Shown: positions 10,645-22,960 of the stretch, in pieces
Layout of the letters: the number at the start of each line of letters is the position of its first letter
How positions within the stretch are numbered: the stretch's first letter is position 1
Notes under the pieces: generated by a model
What the model was told of the DNA's origin: nothing
What the model saw: only the letters and a program-made list of their open reading frames with translations
The model's database searches: none
From: Schoenoplectus triqueter
Taxonomy: Eukaryota; Streptophyta; Magnoliopsida; Poales; Cyperaceae
DNA: 64,000 nucleotides
Direction of reading: 5' to 3'
NCBI GenBank assembly: GCA_964058805.1
Contig: CAXKVV010000124.1
Coordinates: 36,252 to 100,251 of the forward strand
Translations under genes and position numbers: made by a program

Positions 10645-12498
10645 CACTACCAGAAAAAAAAAATAAAACCGGTTTTATAAACAATTTAGCACCGGTTATA
10701 AACCGGTTTTAAAAGTAAGCGGTGCTAAAGGTTTATAACCGGTGTTAAAATAAAATTTTTAAAACCGATTTTATTAAACCGGTGCTAATTTACTTTGAAC
10801 AATTAAAACCGATTATTCAATAACCGGTTCTATTTTACTTCATTTAAAACCGGTTATCCTATAACCGGTGCTAATCTCTACTTCAATTAAAACCGGTTAT
10901 CCTATAACCGGTGCTAATATCTACTTCAATTAAAACCGGTTATCCTATAACCGGTGCTAATCTCTTTTAGACAATAAAACCGGTTTCTTTGAATAACCGG
11001 CTCTAAATATATTTTTTTTTTTTAATAAATTTTTTATTTTCTGTGACTGGTCCATATACCAGCCATATATATAAACAAACACATACAAAAATATAACACA
11101 AATAAACTGATATAACTCACTAAATAACTAATCAATATCATATAAGTAACTAAACATTACAAATGACAGAAAAAAATATAAAATAAATTATCAAATATTA
11201 GATGCAATATAATTTACAACCATCTCCTTAATTTATTTGATATCTTCCAGTGAATAAGATTGAGGAGCTGGTTTGATAGCCTATTAAAAAATTAAAATTT
11301 TATTAGTTTGATTAAGCAAACAAATATGTAAAAGAATTAAAGATTAATATGAAATTTATTTTTTATACCTGTGGTAAATTTTTGTTGCTAGAATATATAG
11401 TTATTATATTATGCATCAATTTCATAACATAATAGCCGCACTCTTTACCGCTTGGTTGGTTTGGACTCTAAAATGTTACAAGAAAAAAATGAAATAATAA
11501 CATAAGGCCCTTATATAATAATCATTTAAAGTTAGAAATTACACACCTGAAAAAAATCAAATCATTTAAAATTTGGAATTACACACCTGAATCGTTTTCC
11601 AAGTGAACTTGAGTTTTTTTTCTTGAGCGAATTATTTTTCAATCCAATAATAGCGTAAGGCTCTTATATAACAATGATATGAGTTATCAATTACAGTACA
11701 TAATAAATTATCGAAGATAATAGAAAAAACTTACGTATTTAATACTGGTTGGATAATATATATTTTATCTTTACGATTCAATGAGTCCACGACATAAACA
11801 ACAGAGGGTTTGAGCCGCACAATCAAAAGAATCTAATGCCCCCTACAATTTATATGTATTAATATGGAGAGATTAAGCAATTAAGCAATAGATAAATAAG
11901 CAAATGAATTAAGTTATGAAGTTCTAACCTTTCAATGTACGGAAGAAACATGTAGGAGTTTGGATTCTCGCATTTAACAAAGTATTGCCTCAAATAATTG
12001 ACTGTGCGCTCGATATCACTTGAATTTGTGTTTCCGAGCAAAAATATGGATCGATAAATTTACAATTGTCAATTAAGAAACTCTTGCACGTATCGTGGGA
12101 AACCCTACAATATATACAATAATTAGTCTTAAAATAATTATTAAAATACTAAAAGAAATATTATGATTCTATTCTTACATGTAGAAATATGAAGTTTAAG
12201 CTAAAAATATGAAGTTTTGACTATCCAAATGGCTTAATTACTCTTAACTGGCCATTAATTTACTGATTTTGCATTATAGGGTTGACACCACAAAAATTAT
12301 GAAATAAAAGAATAATATTTGTTACCTTACACACAAGAGGCAGCGGTTTTAATAAAAAAACTTATAACCGGTTGTTAAACAAAACCGGTTCTAATAATTT
12401 TAATAAAATATATAAATATGCCACTCTCACCTTTTAACACCTGTTTTTTAAAAACCGGTTCTAAATAGGCGTTTCTAAATCTAATTTTTCTGGTAGTG
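10645..12498 (-). mobile_element. CACTA (En/Spm) element, non-autonomous, 1854 bp
   Basis: Terminal inverted repeats CACTACCAGAAAAA and TTTTTCTGGTAGTG, flanked by 3-bp duplications AGT (10642-10644 and 12499-12501). The left subterminal region carries many copies of an AACCGGTTAT/ATAACCGGTGCTAA motif in both orientations (10668-11005), and the right end has a few more (12340-12475). This is the usual CACTA subterminal architecture. Copy B has the uninterrupted target around 39971-39980. The interior carries decayed Ulp1-like protease exons on the minus strand. Confidence 0.92.
11197..12041 (-). pseudogene. Ulp1-like (C48) cysteine protease remnant inside the CACTA element
   Basis: On the minus strand, blocks of an Ulp1/SENP-type protease C-terminal domain, as carried by many plant transposons, appear in order: NPNSYMFLPYIER (about 11970-11930), then H-stop-ILLIVRLKPSVVYVVDSLNRK (about 11845-11785) where TAG replaces the expected Trp of the catalytic HW, then QPSGKECGYYVMKLMHNII (about 11455-11400) with the catalytic-type Cys, then the C-terminal QSYSLEDIK and KEMVVNYIASNI (about 11270-11200) with a TAA between them. 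The His...Asp...Gln-Cys order fits C48 peptidases. Several stops and probable frameshifts mean it is not functional as it stands. Confidence 0.75.
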
Positions 12499-12501
12499 AG
12501 T

Positions 12502-13284
12502 ATTTAGTAATATTTTTTATGTATTTTTAAGCAGTTTAATATTAATTAATATAGTTAATCAATTAGTGTATATATAAGCTTTAAATAGCGTTAAATCACA
12601 AAATAAAATCAATCAGATCATATCAGATAAGGTACAGATGACGCATTTACTCCTGAAATATTTCAGGTCGGATCAGGTTAAATTTGTCACCTCTTACTTT
12701 TAACACTTCATGAACCAAAACAATATCCTACTTTTAGACATCATATGTGTAATTTTCTTAAAAATATTTATGTTTAAAATATAATTACTTGCTGTATTAT
12801 TTACTATTATATTTGTAAAAACTAATTTAATATGAATTGATATTTTTTTACTCGGAGCTGAGGGACAATTCAAGTTTATATAAATTCAGTTAAAATCAAT
12901 TACTCCCAAAGAGATTATGTGGTATGCGCCATCGTTGCCGTGCATGCAGTACCTAGCATTTTTTTTAATTAAAATGCACTATATTGCAGTTGTACTGTAG
13001 TAATCAAATCAAAATGCTAGATCATTAAATAATAACTAAATTATATGAACTTTGAAATACTATAAATTTATGAATTGAACAATATTTTTTTTTTCTAATT
13101 TTAAGATTATTTTAATTTATTTATAGTGTTATTGTATAAATTTAGTGCACGCGCCACTAAATTGTAAACATCTCCGTGCGATACCCTTTTTTTGACTTGC
13201 AAAACCTTCTCTCCGGCGGCATTTGTTGACAATTCAAGTCGGAATGCAAGTTAGCTTAAAAATGGGTCATAGTATATATACAAT
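12502..13284. other. Intergenic, copy A
   Basis: AT-rich spacer matching copy B around 39976-40930 with indels. It includes GAGCTGAGGGACAATTCAAG and ACTCCCAAAGAGATTATGTG, conserved in both. No coding capacity recognised. Confidence 0.4.
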
Positions 13285-13662
13285 GAGTTGGACTATGATA
13301 CTATATATAGTACAGATCATTCAGTATTATATATTATAATTTTTATTCTCAAAATCTAAATAGTCGATCTGAACAACTCAAAATAATTTTAATATAAAAA
13401 TCTAGTTGAAAATCAAAATTTATATATTTTTTTTAGAATCTTTTTAATGTTTTTCTAGATAGTTAGAAAATTATTTGATTTAATTATTTTGAGACAACTA
13501 AAAGAAATAATTTTTTAACTATCTAAAATAATTAAAAAATCTAAATTTTTTATATGAAAATTATTTTAAATAATTTAGATCATTCATTTTAATTATGACA
13601 ATAAAAATATAATCTATAATACGAAAGTTATTTATACTATACATAGTGTTATAGTCCAACTC
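13285..13662. mobile_element. MITE, 378 bp, Mutator-like target duplication
   Basis: Terminal inverted repeats GAGTTGGACTAT...ATAGTCCAACTC with further imperfect pairing inward (TACTATATATAGTA against TATACTATACATAGTG). Flanking TATATACAAT (13275-13284) and TATATATAAT (13663-13672) match at 9 of 10 bases, consistent with a 9-10-bp Mutator-type duplication. No coding capacity. Confidence 0.75.
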
Positions 13663-14149
13663 TATATATAATGGTGTTTCGATGAAGCTCTTGTCGGAGT
13701 ATATATGGCTGATATGCATACAGTGACATACTTGTGTTTGCCTTTTTGTTTTTAGAAAAAAGAAGAGTCGTACAATGTGGGACAGTGGGAGGTTGTGTTG
13801 GAAGAGGTGCCTGTTGCAGGCATGCAACCGATATTGTATGGGTTCAAATTTCATTGGATTTATTTGGGTTAAATCACGGATTTGATCCGTACGAACAAAT
13901 AATATATGAATTTCAAAGTAATAAATAATTCTAAAATATGAATCTTGAAAATAGAGCTTACACACCGGCACTGATAACTGAATTGACTGAAGAAAGGATA
14001 ATATTTAACGATGGATGGGATCATTAAGTCAAAGATAGATCCGATGCTCATCAGTTCTCCTCCATTCTCTATTTATAATGTATATGATTCTATTTCTACA
14101 ACACGAGAATACATAATGCTTATAAACACAATAACAATTTGGTAACAAA

Positions 14150-14450
14150 ATTCTTATTAATAGGCGACAATGCTATTAATTAATAGGATTTAGTGACAAA
14201 TTTTCTATTAATAGGCGATTGTACAGTTAATTAATTTGAACCATTTTTTCAAGAGCAATAATTATAGTATTGAGAGCTATGCTCTTAATATTATAATTAT
14301 TGTTCTTAAAATAGCATTACCTATATATCTGTTATTTTAAGAATAATAATTTTAATATTAAAAGCAGAGCTCTCACTATTATAATTATTATTTTTAAAAT
14401 AACGTCACCCTTAATTAATAGGATAATTAATTTGGTGACAAAATTCGCCC
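14150..14450. repeat. Short tandem repeats upstream of a decayed first exon, copy A
   Basis: A unit of about 55 bp containing ATTAATAGGCGACAATGC and GGATTTAGTGACAAA is repeated at 14155-14230 and in part at 14411-14450. It is split by an internal imperfect palindrome rich in AATAATTATAGTATTGAGAG. Copy B keeps two neighbouring units at 41891-41990. Confidence 0.6.
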
Positions 14451-14489
14451 TTTCACAGTGTGCTGCACTCTATTTCACTTTTTTTTTTG

Positions 14490-14610
14490 GACATTGCGGA
14501 AGCTGTGTTCTCTATCTGACTATCTCTCTCTTTCACTTCCCAGACGGTTCAACAAGCAAACAGCTCCAAGCACGGGCAATGGTGAATCCCTAGTTGTCAA
14601 CAGGGTAAAC
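14490..14610 (+). pseudogene. Decayed first exon, copy A (MVNP-stop)
   Basis: Counterpart of copy B 42107-42184: the CTCTCTTTCACTTCCCAGA leader and GGTTCAACAAG are conserved, followed by ATG GTG AAT CCC TAG. Copy B reads MANPPVANK before a GTAAAC donor. The in-frame stop at codon 5 makes copy A non-functional. The downstream sequence (14611-15130) matches 42185-42330 and then 45840-46190 of copy B. Confidence 0.55.
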
Positions 14611-15206
14611 AATTATTATACAAGAAATTTCTAAATTTATTTATAATTGCTCATATTACATATCTGATTTTGTTTCTTTTGACATCGTATTTAGAATGGG
14701 TCAGCTTAATTTGTCTTGTTTTTCACCATTATTAGCTCAATAAAATCTTTGATCTTGGATCTTGAAAGTGAAATCATAGGCATTTCATGGTCTTCTTCCA
14801 CAATACATTAATGTAGTCACCATTCCAATCAACACCATCATTAATCCTGATAATTATTATATCATCACAAAGATATAAATCGAAATTGAGTATTCATCGG
14901 ATCTCAGTTCTAAAAATAATATGAAGAAAGTTTCTGCATTTAAGTTTAAGGTGCCAAATATTATATTATTTATCCATCACTATATAAGTGTTCCAAATCA
15001 CCAATAAAATTGATCACTATATATATGATGCCATCAATGATATAAATGCAAACTAATATGAATTCCATCTCATCTACTAATTATTCATGAACATTAATAT
15101 GATCTATAAAAAAGAAAAATGATATACATCCGGGCAAAAAAATAACTGAAGTGTAAGCACTAAACAAAACTAGAATTAATGTTCCAAATCATCAATAAAA
15201 TTTCGC
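14611..15206. other. Intronic or intergenic sequence, copy A
   Basis: Non-coding. 14738-14790 resembles 47641-47695, and 14790-15190 resembles 45830-46190, so the two copies differ in arrangement here. Confidence 0.45.
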
Positions 15207-16075
15207 TTCATTATTATTTGATAGTCCGTCAAAAATCATTAAATTAGAGTTGTTGTAAAATTACATGAAAATTTTGATGGTCTATGATAGACATCAAACG
15301 ATAATAAAATTGCATGAAATTTGAATGATCATCAATCTATTAGTAGAAAGACATCTATAAACTTTTTTTTTCATTTTTAAGAGTTTTTGTATTTATTTGA
15401 ACATCCATTGTCAAGGTTGTCAAGATAACCATTGTCAACCGATCTCTTATTTTATTATAAACCACTTTGGAATATTTATAACAAAGTTAATGTTTATTAA
15501 AATATTATACAATATTAGGGGTGCAAAAAAAATATAATTTATAATTTGTTCGTTGTTCGATACAATTTTAAATCGAGTTTGGTTTGTTCAATTAGACATT
15601 TTTTGCCAATTCAATTCGATAACTTTTTAATAAACTAGTTCGAGTTTGATTCGTAATAATTTAATATGTAGTTATTTATATTTATTAAATATTTAGTCAA
15701 TAATAAAAGTAATAATTATTTTCTTATAAAATTAATAAGATATTATTAATTTATTATTAAATTAATAAATATTAGTTTTTTTTAATTTTAATATAAATTT
15801 AATAAAATATTAATTATTTTAGCTCTAATTATTTATGATAATGTGTAATAATATACAAATTAAAATAATTGAATTCATCTAGAGTTTGATTTTGCTCAAG
15901 TTTAATTTAGTTTGAGTTTGATTTAGTTCAAATTAATTTTAGATCGAATTCGAATCATTTGCTGCTATATGCAATACCATCATTAAGCATCACTACTCAA
16001 TAGTATCCTTTATACTTCATATCTTATTTTTTCTAACATTATTATATTGTTTTTACCAAGACATATCACTAATTC
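15207..16075. repeat. Left arm of a large inverted repeat
   Basis: The reverse complement of this stretch recurs, with substitutions and indels, at 20735-21690. Outer part (15207-15440): a copy of the palindromic TTGACAATGG-type MITE. Next comes ACCACTTTGGAATATTTATA against TATAAATATTCCAAAGTGGT, then GGGGTGCAAAAA against TTTTTTGCACCC, then about 500 bp of AT-rich arm with TTCGATTCG/CGAATCGAA motifs. It resembles a foldback or long-TIR Mutator-like element, but no coding capacity or clear target duplication is seen. Confidence 0.8.
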
Positions 16076-18190
16076 AATATTTTAGTTCATAATTCATCCA
16101 AAAGTAAAATACTTATTTGGATTGGGAATAACATGGATCATACGAGTGGAGCATAATTGTATTAGACAAAACACCGACTAAAAAATATGGGTCTGGATCG
16201 AGTAGTATGTCTATGTCCATGCTTTATTGTTTATAATTTTATATATTTTATGGATCATCCCATAAACACAAAGTACACATACAATCAATAAAACTCAAAA
16301 CTTTATGAGGTTGTGACTTAGTTTTTTTCAAGTAACAACTTGTAGGTAATTGTAACCTAGTTAAGACTTAAGAACGATGATAAATTCATATATAGAGCCG
16401 GAGAGACAAAGAGAGGGGAAGGAAAAATGAATTTTGGTTGATATATTTTTTTCTCCAACTTTTCTTTATCAAATCATGTCGGCGATTCTCAGATTGATTA
16501 TCCTTTTCATTATTATTATTGAGATTTTTTTTCTTGAGCACAAAATTTGTAGATCTGTTTACTTTTATTATTTTCATTCTTGCATGTTTTCGTCATTTTT
16601 TCTCTGTTTATTTCTTTTATTTTTTGGTAGTGAGATCTTCTTATTCCTTCACAAACTTTTTTTGACAAAACAATAACCTTCGGTCAAGCTATACCCAATT
16701 TTAATTTCTACACTGTTAAATGATTTTTTGGTTTGGATCACGAAGCAAATTTCTGCTAAATTTAATAAGGCATTTGATATTATCATACTTGTTTTTTAAT
16801 TTTTTTTCGCTGAAACATTTACAATTTCTAAAATTTCGAGATGAAAAAAATATTAGAGTTGTGTCTAACTTATTCAATTCAATAGAAATTAAAAAAAAAT
16901 ATCTTTTATTATACATTTACAAGTACTTCAATTATTCATTACTATATCTAATGAAAAAAAATAAACTAAATTTTTTATTTAATTCTTATTTAAAATAAAT
17001 ATTGATGAATCTAAAACAAAGGTTTACTCCTTAAACTTCTTAACTAATTTCTCACGTGTCCTTTATTTTTCTTTCCCGATATCGAATAAATCATTGTCCA
17101 TATCCAATCATTCTTCATTGTTGCATATGTTGTTGTCATAATAAGTAAAACATAAGCACTATAATTTGGAGTGCATCCCATATGAAGTATAAGAGTATAT
17201 ATCGAATTATGATGGAGAGCCTTATTTCAACATATAAATTTAGTATTAACATTGTAATCAAGTGTTTTAACTAGTTATTTCCGTTTCCAGAATGGAGCAT
17301 GGTCATTACTATATCGAAAAATAACTATTGATAAATCTAAAACAAAAGTTTACTCCTCAAACTTATTAACTAATTTCTCGTATGTGAATTATTTTTCTTT
17401 CCCGATATCGAATAAATCATTACCCATATCCAATTTTTTTTTTCATTATTGCACATGTTTGTTGTCACAATAAGTAAAAAATAAATATTGTAATTTGGAG
17501 TGCATCCCATATGAAGTACAGGAGAATATATCGAATTATGATGGAGAGCCTTATTTCAACATATAAATTTAGTATTATAATTGTCATCAAGTGTTTTAAC
17601 TAGTTATTTCTGTTTGTAGAATGAATAGGGATGCATATGTTGTACAAATCACAAACTGCACTACATGTGAATACTCTTCCATTGCATTTGTAATTTTTTC
17701 ATTATATATAGATTAAATATTTTAGTAGTTATTCTTCTTATGAAAGTTATAGGTATGGTGGATTTGGCTTGTCCTCCTGTTAAATTCAGATATACTAGAT
17801 TGATTATGTCGTGAATTCAATGAGAAGGTTTCATCTACCAACTTGAGGCACTAGTACCAGTAGAGAAGGATCTCTCAAATTATAAACTTGAGATACTAAT
17901 ATTTTGTCTCTACATAATTTTTTAACTGTGCATTATACTTATTTCTAACATTGACATGTGATTCTATTTGTTTTAATTTGGTTTTAACTTTAATGATTGG
18001 TCAACTAATTTCAAATCTGATACTAGAGGAGAAAACTCCCTCAATCTACCAACATAGATATGTGGTTTTATTTATTTTAATGTGGTTTAAAATTTAATGA
18101 GGCTCAACTAGTTTTAAATCTAGTACTAATGAAAAAGAACCTCTTAATTTACCGACTTTGAGATACTAGTATCTTATTTCTACATCTTTT
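15875..18190. repeat. 2316-bp tandem duplication, unit 1
   Basis: The sequence from 15875 to 18190 is repeated immediately at 18191-20506. All long open frames inside are identical at an offset of exactly 2316, and I found no mismatch in the stretches compared by eye. The junctions share TTCA/TCA (ATTCATCTAG at 15873, TTTCATCTAG at 18190, TTTCAATTG at 20505), suggesting a microhomology-mediated event. The unit includes the inner 200 bp of the left inverted arm. No gene recognised. Confidence 0.93.
16993..17630. repeat. Older internal tandem repeat of about 326 bp
   Basis: Two adjacent diverged copies (about 16993-17318 and 17319-17630), each with CTAAAACAAA.GTTTACTCCT, TTTCCCGATATCGAATAAAT, TTTGGAGTGCATCCCATATG and GATGGAGAGCCTTATTTCAA. 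The pair is repeated wholesale in unit 2 (19309-19946). It is older than the 2316-bp event because the copies differ from each other, while the larger units do not. Confidence 0.85.
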
Positions 18191-20506
18191 TCATCTAGAG
18201 TTTGATTTTGCTCAAGTTTAATTTAGTTTGAGTTTGATTTAGTTCAAATTAATTTTAGATCGAATTCGAATCATTTGCTGCTATATGCAATACCATCATT
18301 AAGCATCACTACTCAATAGTATCCTTTATACTTCATATCTTATTTTTTCTAACATTATTATATTGTTTTTACCAAGACATATCACTAATTCAATATTTTA
18401 GTTCATAATTCATCCAAAAGTAAAATACTTATTTGGATTGGGAATAACATGGATCATACGAGTGGAGCATAATTGTATTAGACAAAACACCGACTAAAAA
18501 ATATGGGTCTGGATCGAGTAGTATGTCTATGTCCATGCTTTATTGTTTATAATTTTATATATTTTATGGATCATCCCATAAACACAAAGTACACATACAA
18601 TCAATAAAACTCAAAACTTTATGAGGTTGTGACTTAGTTTTTTTCAAGTAACAACTTGTAGGTAATTGTAACCTAGTTAAGACTTAAGAACGATGATAAA
18701 TTCATATATAGAGCCGGAGAGACAAAGAGAGGGGAAGGAAAAATGAATTTTGGTTGATATATTTTTTTCTCCAACTTTTCTTTATCAAATCATGTCGGCG
18801 ATTCTCAGATTGATTATCCTTTTCATTATTATTATTGAGATTTTTTTTCTTGAGCACAAAATTTGTAGATCTGTTTACTTTTATTATTTTCATTCTTGCA
18901 TGTTTTCGTCATTTTTTCTCTGTTTATTTCTTTTATTTTTTGGTAGTGAGATCTTCTTATTCCTTCACAAACTTTTTTTGACAAAACAATAACCTTCGGT
19001 CAAGCTATACCCAATTTTAATTTCTACACTGTTAAATGATTTTTTGGTTTGGATCACGAAGCAAATTTCTGCTAAATTTAATAAGGCATTTGATATTATC
19101 ATACTTGTTTTTTAATTTTTTTTCGCTGAAACATTTACAATTTCTAAAATTTCGAGATGAAAAAAATATTAGAGTTGTGTCTAACTTATTCAATTCAATA
19201 GAAATTAAAAAAAAATATCTTTTATTATACATTTACAAGTACTTCAATTATTCATTACTATATCTAATGAAAAAAAATAAACTAAATTTTTTATTTAATT
19301 CTTATTTAAAATAAATATTGATGAATCTAAAACAAAGGTTTACTCCTTAAACTTCTTAACTAATTTCTCACGTGTCCTTTATTTTTCTTTCCCGATATCG
19401 AATAAATCATTGTCCATATCCAATCATTCTTCATTGTTGCATATGTTGTTGTCATAATAAGTAAAACATAAGCACTATAATTTGGAGTGCATCCCATATG
19501 AAGTATAAGAGTATATATCGAATTATGATGGAGAGCCTTATTTCAACATATAAATTTAGTATTAACATTGTAATCAAGTGTTTTAACTAGTTATTTCCGT
19601 TTCCAGAATGGAGCATGGTCATTACTATATCGAAAAATAACTATTGATAAATCTAAAACAAAAGTTTACTCCTCAAACTTATTAACTAATTTCTCGTATG
19701 TGAATTATTTTTCTTTCCCGATATCGAATAAATCATTACCCATATCCAATTTTTTTTTTCATTATTGCACATGTTTGTTGTCACAATAAGTAAAAAATAA
19801 ATATTGTAATTTGGAGTGCATCCCATATGAAGTACAGGAGAATATATCGAATTATGATGGAGAGCCTTATTTCAACATATAAATTTAGTATTATAATTGT
19901 CATCAAGTGTTTTAACTAGTTATTTCTGTTTGTAGAATGAATAGGGATGCATATGTTGTACAAATCACAAACTGCACTACATGTGAATACTCTTCCATTG
20001 CATTTGTAATTTTTTCATTATATATAGATTAAATATTTTAGTAGTTATTCTTCTTATGAAAGTTATAGGTATGGTGGATTTGGCTTGTCCTCCTGTTAAA
20101 TTCAGATATACTAGATTGATTATGTCGTGAATTCAATGAGAAGGTTTCATCTACCAACTTGAGGCACTAGTACCAGTAGAGAAGGATCTCTCAAATTATA
20201 AACTTGAGATACTAATATTTTGTCTCTACATAATTTTTTAACTGTGCATTATACTTATTTCTAACATTGACATGTGATTCTATTTGTTTTAATTTGGTTT
20301 TAACTTTAATGATTGGTCAACTAATTTCAAATCTGATACTAGAGGAGAAAACTCCCTCAATCTACCAACATAGATATGTGGTTTTATTTATTTTAATGTG
20401 GTTTAAAATTTAATGAGGCTCAACTAGTTTTAAATCTAGTACTAATGAAAAAGAACCTCTTAATTTACCGACTTTGAGATACTAGTATCTTATTTCTACA
20501 TCTTTT
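18191..20506. repeat. 2316-bp tandem duplication, unit 2
   Basis: Second copy of 15875-18190. The 3' part of each unit (17750-18010 and 20066-20330) is an inverted relative of intron 4 of the membrane/coiled-coil gene at 48838-49060 (ATTCAATGAGAAGGTTTCATCTACC against its complement there), so that tract is itself a dispersed repeat. Confidence 0.93.
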
Positions 20507-20734
20507 TCAATTGAGCAACATACTTAACAAAGAGTCAACAAGTTTCAAATGTAATGTAGATATGTCATATTATTTGGTTTTATTATATTGGAATTCATTT
20601 GTGTGCCTTTGAAGCTTTTTTGTGGCATCCAAGTATATTTTTTTTGGACTCATCTGTGTTTTTTTTAGTTTTATCGTCTTATTTTTTAAGAAAAATATTT
20701 TTTTTCCATCAAGACTGTGAGTTCTTAATATAAG

Positions 20735-21690
20735 TTATGCAATGTACTAGGAAAAACAATATAATGGTGTTAGAAAAAAGATATTGAGTAGCGATGCTTA
20801 ATGCTGGTGTTGTATAAGGTTATAAACGAATCGAATTCGATCGAACTAAATTATGTGCTAATTTAATTTGAAATTAATTTGAACAAAATCGAATTAGAGC
20901 AAAATTGAACTATTTATGAACTCACTTCTTTTAATTTATATATTTATTTTCATATTATCATAAATAAATAGAGCTAAGATAATTATTATTTTATTAATTT
21001 TATATTAAAATTAAAAAATAATATTCATTAATTTAGTAGTAAATTAATAATATTTTATTAATTTTATAATAAAATAATTATATTATTACTTATATTATTG
21101 ACTAAATAGTTAAAAAATATATAAATAACTATATATCGAACTATTATGAATTAAATTTGAACTAGTTCATTAAAAAGTTATCGAATCGAACTCTAATTGA
21201 ACTATCAAAAAAGTCTAATCTAATGAACAAAGCTTAAGTTAAAATTGAATCGAATAACAAATGAATTTTGAAATTTTTTTGCACCCTTGCTCTTGTAAAA
21301 TATTTTAATAAACATAAACTTTGATATAAATATTCCAAAGTGGTTTAGAATAAGAGAAGAAATATGTTGACAATGGGTTATTTGACAACCTTGACAATGA
21401 ATATTCAAATAAATACAAAAAATCTTAACATGGAAAAAAAAGTTTATTGATAAGTTCTTCTAACCTATAATTGATTGATGGCTATTCAAATTTCTTATAA
21501 TTTTATTATCGTTTGACAGTCCATCAAATACCATCAATTTTTTATGTAATTTGCAATAGTTTTAATTTAACTGTGCTTGATGGAGTATTAAATGATAATG
21601 AAATTTGAATGATCATCATCTATAAATAGAAGATCAATATCTATAATTTTTTTTAAGATTTTATTTATTTATTTGAACATCCATTGTCAA
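20735..21690. repeat. Right arm of a large inverted repeat
   Basis: Reverse-complement partner of 15207-16075. Its outer end (21367-21690) is a nearly complete copy of the palindromic MITE beginning TTGACAATGGGTTATTTGAC. The two outer MITEs being in inverted order and included in the homology means the whole arm, MITE included, behaves as one inverted unit. Confidence 0.8.
21367..21690. mobile_element. Palindromic MITE of the TTGACAATGG family
   Basis: Starts TTGACAATGGGTTATTTGAC and ends ACATCCATTGTCAA. The inside holds inverted segments GATAGTCCATCAAA and its degenerate complement. Other members lie at 15207-15440, 52985-53255, 53424-53790 and 60129-60458; degenerate ones at about 24006-24240 and 58330-58445. 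Confidence 0.7.
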
Positions 21691-22029
21691 GATAGAAATA
21701 ATTAATTAATATAAATAATTAACTTAAGCAATAAAAATAATTAACTTAAGCAATAAAAATAATTTGAATGATTAGTTTAAATAGTATTGTAGCGAACAAT
21801 AACATTAATAGATATGATGTTGGAATATTTTGCTAACAATTAAATAATATTTTTCTCAAATATAACTAAAAATTGTATTTGGTATAAATAGAATTGAAAA
21901 ATCAAAATTATAAAGGTGCATTGACTATGGGTTAGTCAACGTTTGGGATTTTCAATGAAGACAAGTGAGTGGAGACGGTTATTAGCCTCTTTTTTTTTAA
22001 AAATCAAATAACTACTACTGACTGATGTG

Positions 22030-22960
22030 TATTTTGCTAAGCTAATAAATACCCTAATTTATACTTAATTTCAGCCGCAAGCGCACGGCCTAGTCAAGTA
22101 GTAGTTGGGGTGTCGAACCACAAGGACAAGGATGAATTACCGGTTCTAACAAGTTTCACTAATTTAGACAATCAAAAGTGAGTTTTGTATTAAACTAAAA
22201 GTAAATAAATCTAACAATAATGACTGGAAAGTTTATCAAATAGAGGATTCTAGGGGCTTTCGGCTTCACTCTCACTCGTTTGGTCAATTCACTCGATTTG
22301 ATCTTTTAATATGTTCTAGTGTTTGTCGAGGATTCAATCTCAGATTTTAGTACCAAATTTACACTTTCGTGACTTGATACCGTACTTAAACAATTCGGGT
22401 TTCACGATTAAGTACTTCACTTTACAAGTCTAAGCCCATTAAGAAGATCTACGATTTCTCGCCCGGTTCTTGAGTTCTCCTTCAAATCTCTCTCCAATGG
22501 TGTTCTTCCTCTTCTTCCTTGCTTGGGATCTCCTCTCCAGACAGTTGAGAGATGTCTGGGACGAAGGGGTATCAAAATCTATTAATTCCAATGAGAAAAC
22601 CGCTTTAAAACTGCCAATTCGCGCTGCCAGCCCAAAAATTGCTGTCCGACATTTTAAAATTGCGGTCCGCAATTTTTGCATTTTTTTCCAGAATGAACCA
22701 GAGAGCATTTGCGGTCCGCAATTGATAATTACGGTCCGCAATTTTGGTATGGGAATGCTTTTAACTGATTTCTTCGTGTAAATCCGACCCATCTCGTTCC
22801 AAACATTATTTCTCATGTTAACATCTTTGTTTACACTCAATAACCTGCAAAATAATAAGAAATGCAGCAGTATCTCGAACTCGACATAAAAACTAAATAA
22901 ATTCTTAACAATTAACATAAAATGCATAGTTTTTGAGATAAAACCCTAATTGAATATAGT
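22030..22960. mobile_element. Probable retrotransposon relic with GCGGTCCGCAAT motifs
   Basis: Contains CCGCAAGCGCACGGCC..CAAG, GTGTCGAACCACAAGGAC, and three near-palindromic motifs (AATTGCGGTCCGCAATT type at about 22659, 22711 and 22731). These are reminiscent of LTR-retrotransposon relics in many plants. The long minus-strand frame at 22439-22927 has no recognised domain. The family is uncertain. Confidence 0.35.

Larger units (their letters stand above)
4518..15190. repeat. Segmental duplication, copy A
   Basis: Matches copy B (27464-46190) in the same orientation and order. The left boundary is at AACTCACAA (4518/27464). About 4518-10330 is nearly identical to B in introns and flanks as well as exons. 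From about 10330 to 15190 the match continues, but visibly more diverged and with many indels. A-specific differences: the CACTA element at 10645-12498, the MITE at 13285-13662, and about 105 bp around 9743-9846 absent from B. B-specific: LINE in RPN12 intron 5, about 45 bp near 36655, about 115 bp near 38040, hairpin at 41686-41833. The tRNA genes at 24466 and 59479 suggest the original unit reached further right. Confidence 0.9.

Noticed and set aside
13561..13971. 136-codon minus-strand open frame
   Set aside because: Overlaps the end of a MITE and AT-rich spacer, with no counterpart frame in copy B.
16386..17000. Open frames repeated at 18702-19314
   Set aside because: They are identical only because the DNA is duplicated; composition is AT-rich with no domains, and frames on both strands overlap.
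22439..22927. 162-codon minus-strand open frame
   Set aside because: Lies across the GCGGTCCGCAAT repeats; no domain recognised, and a plus-strand frame overlaps it. Treated as repeat sequence.
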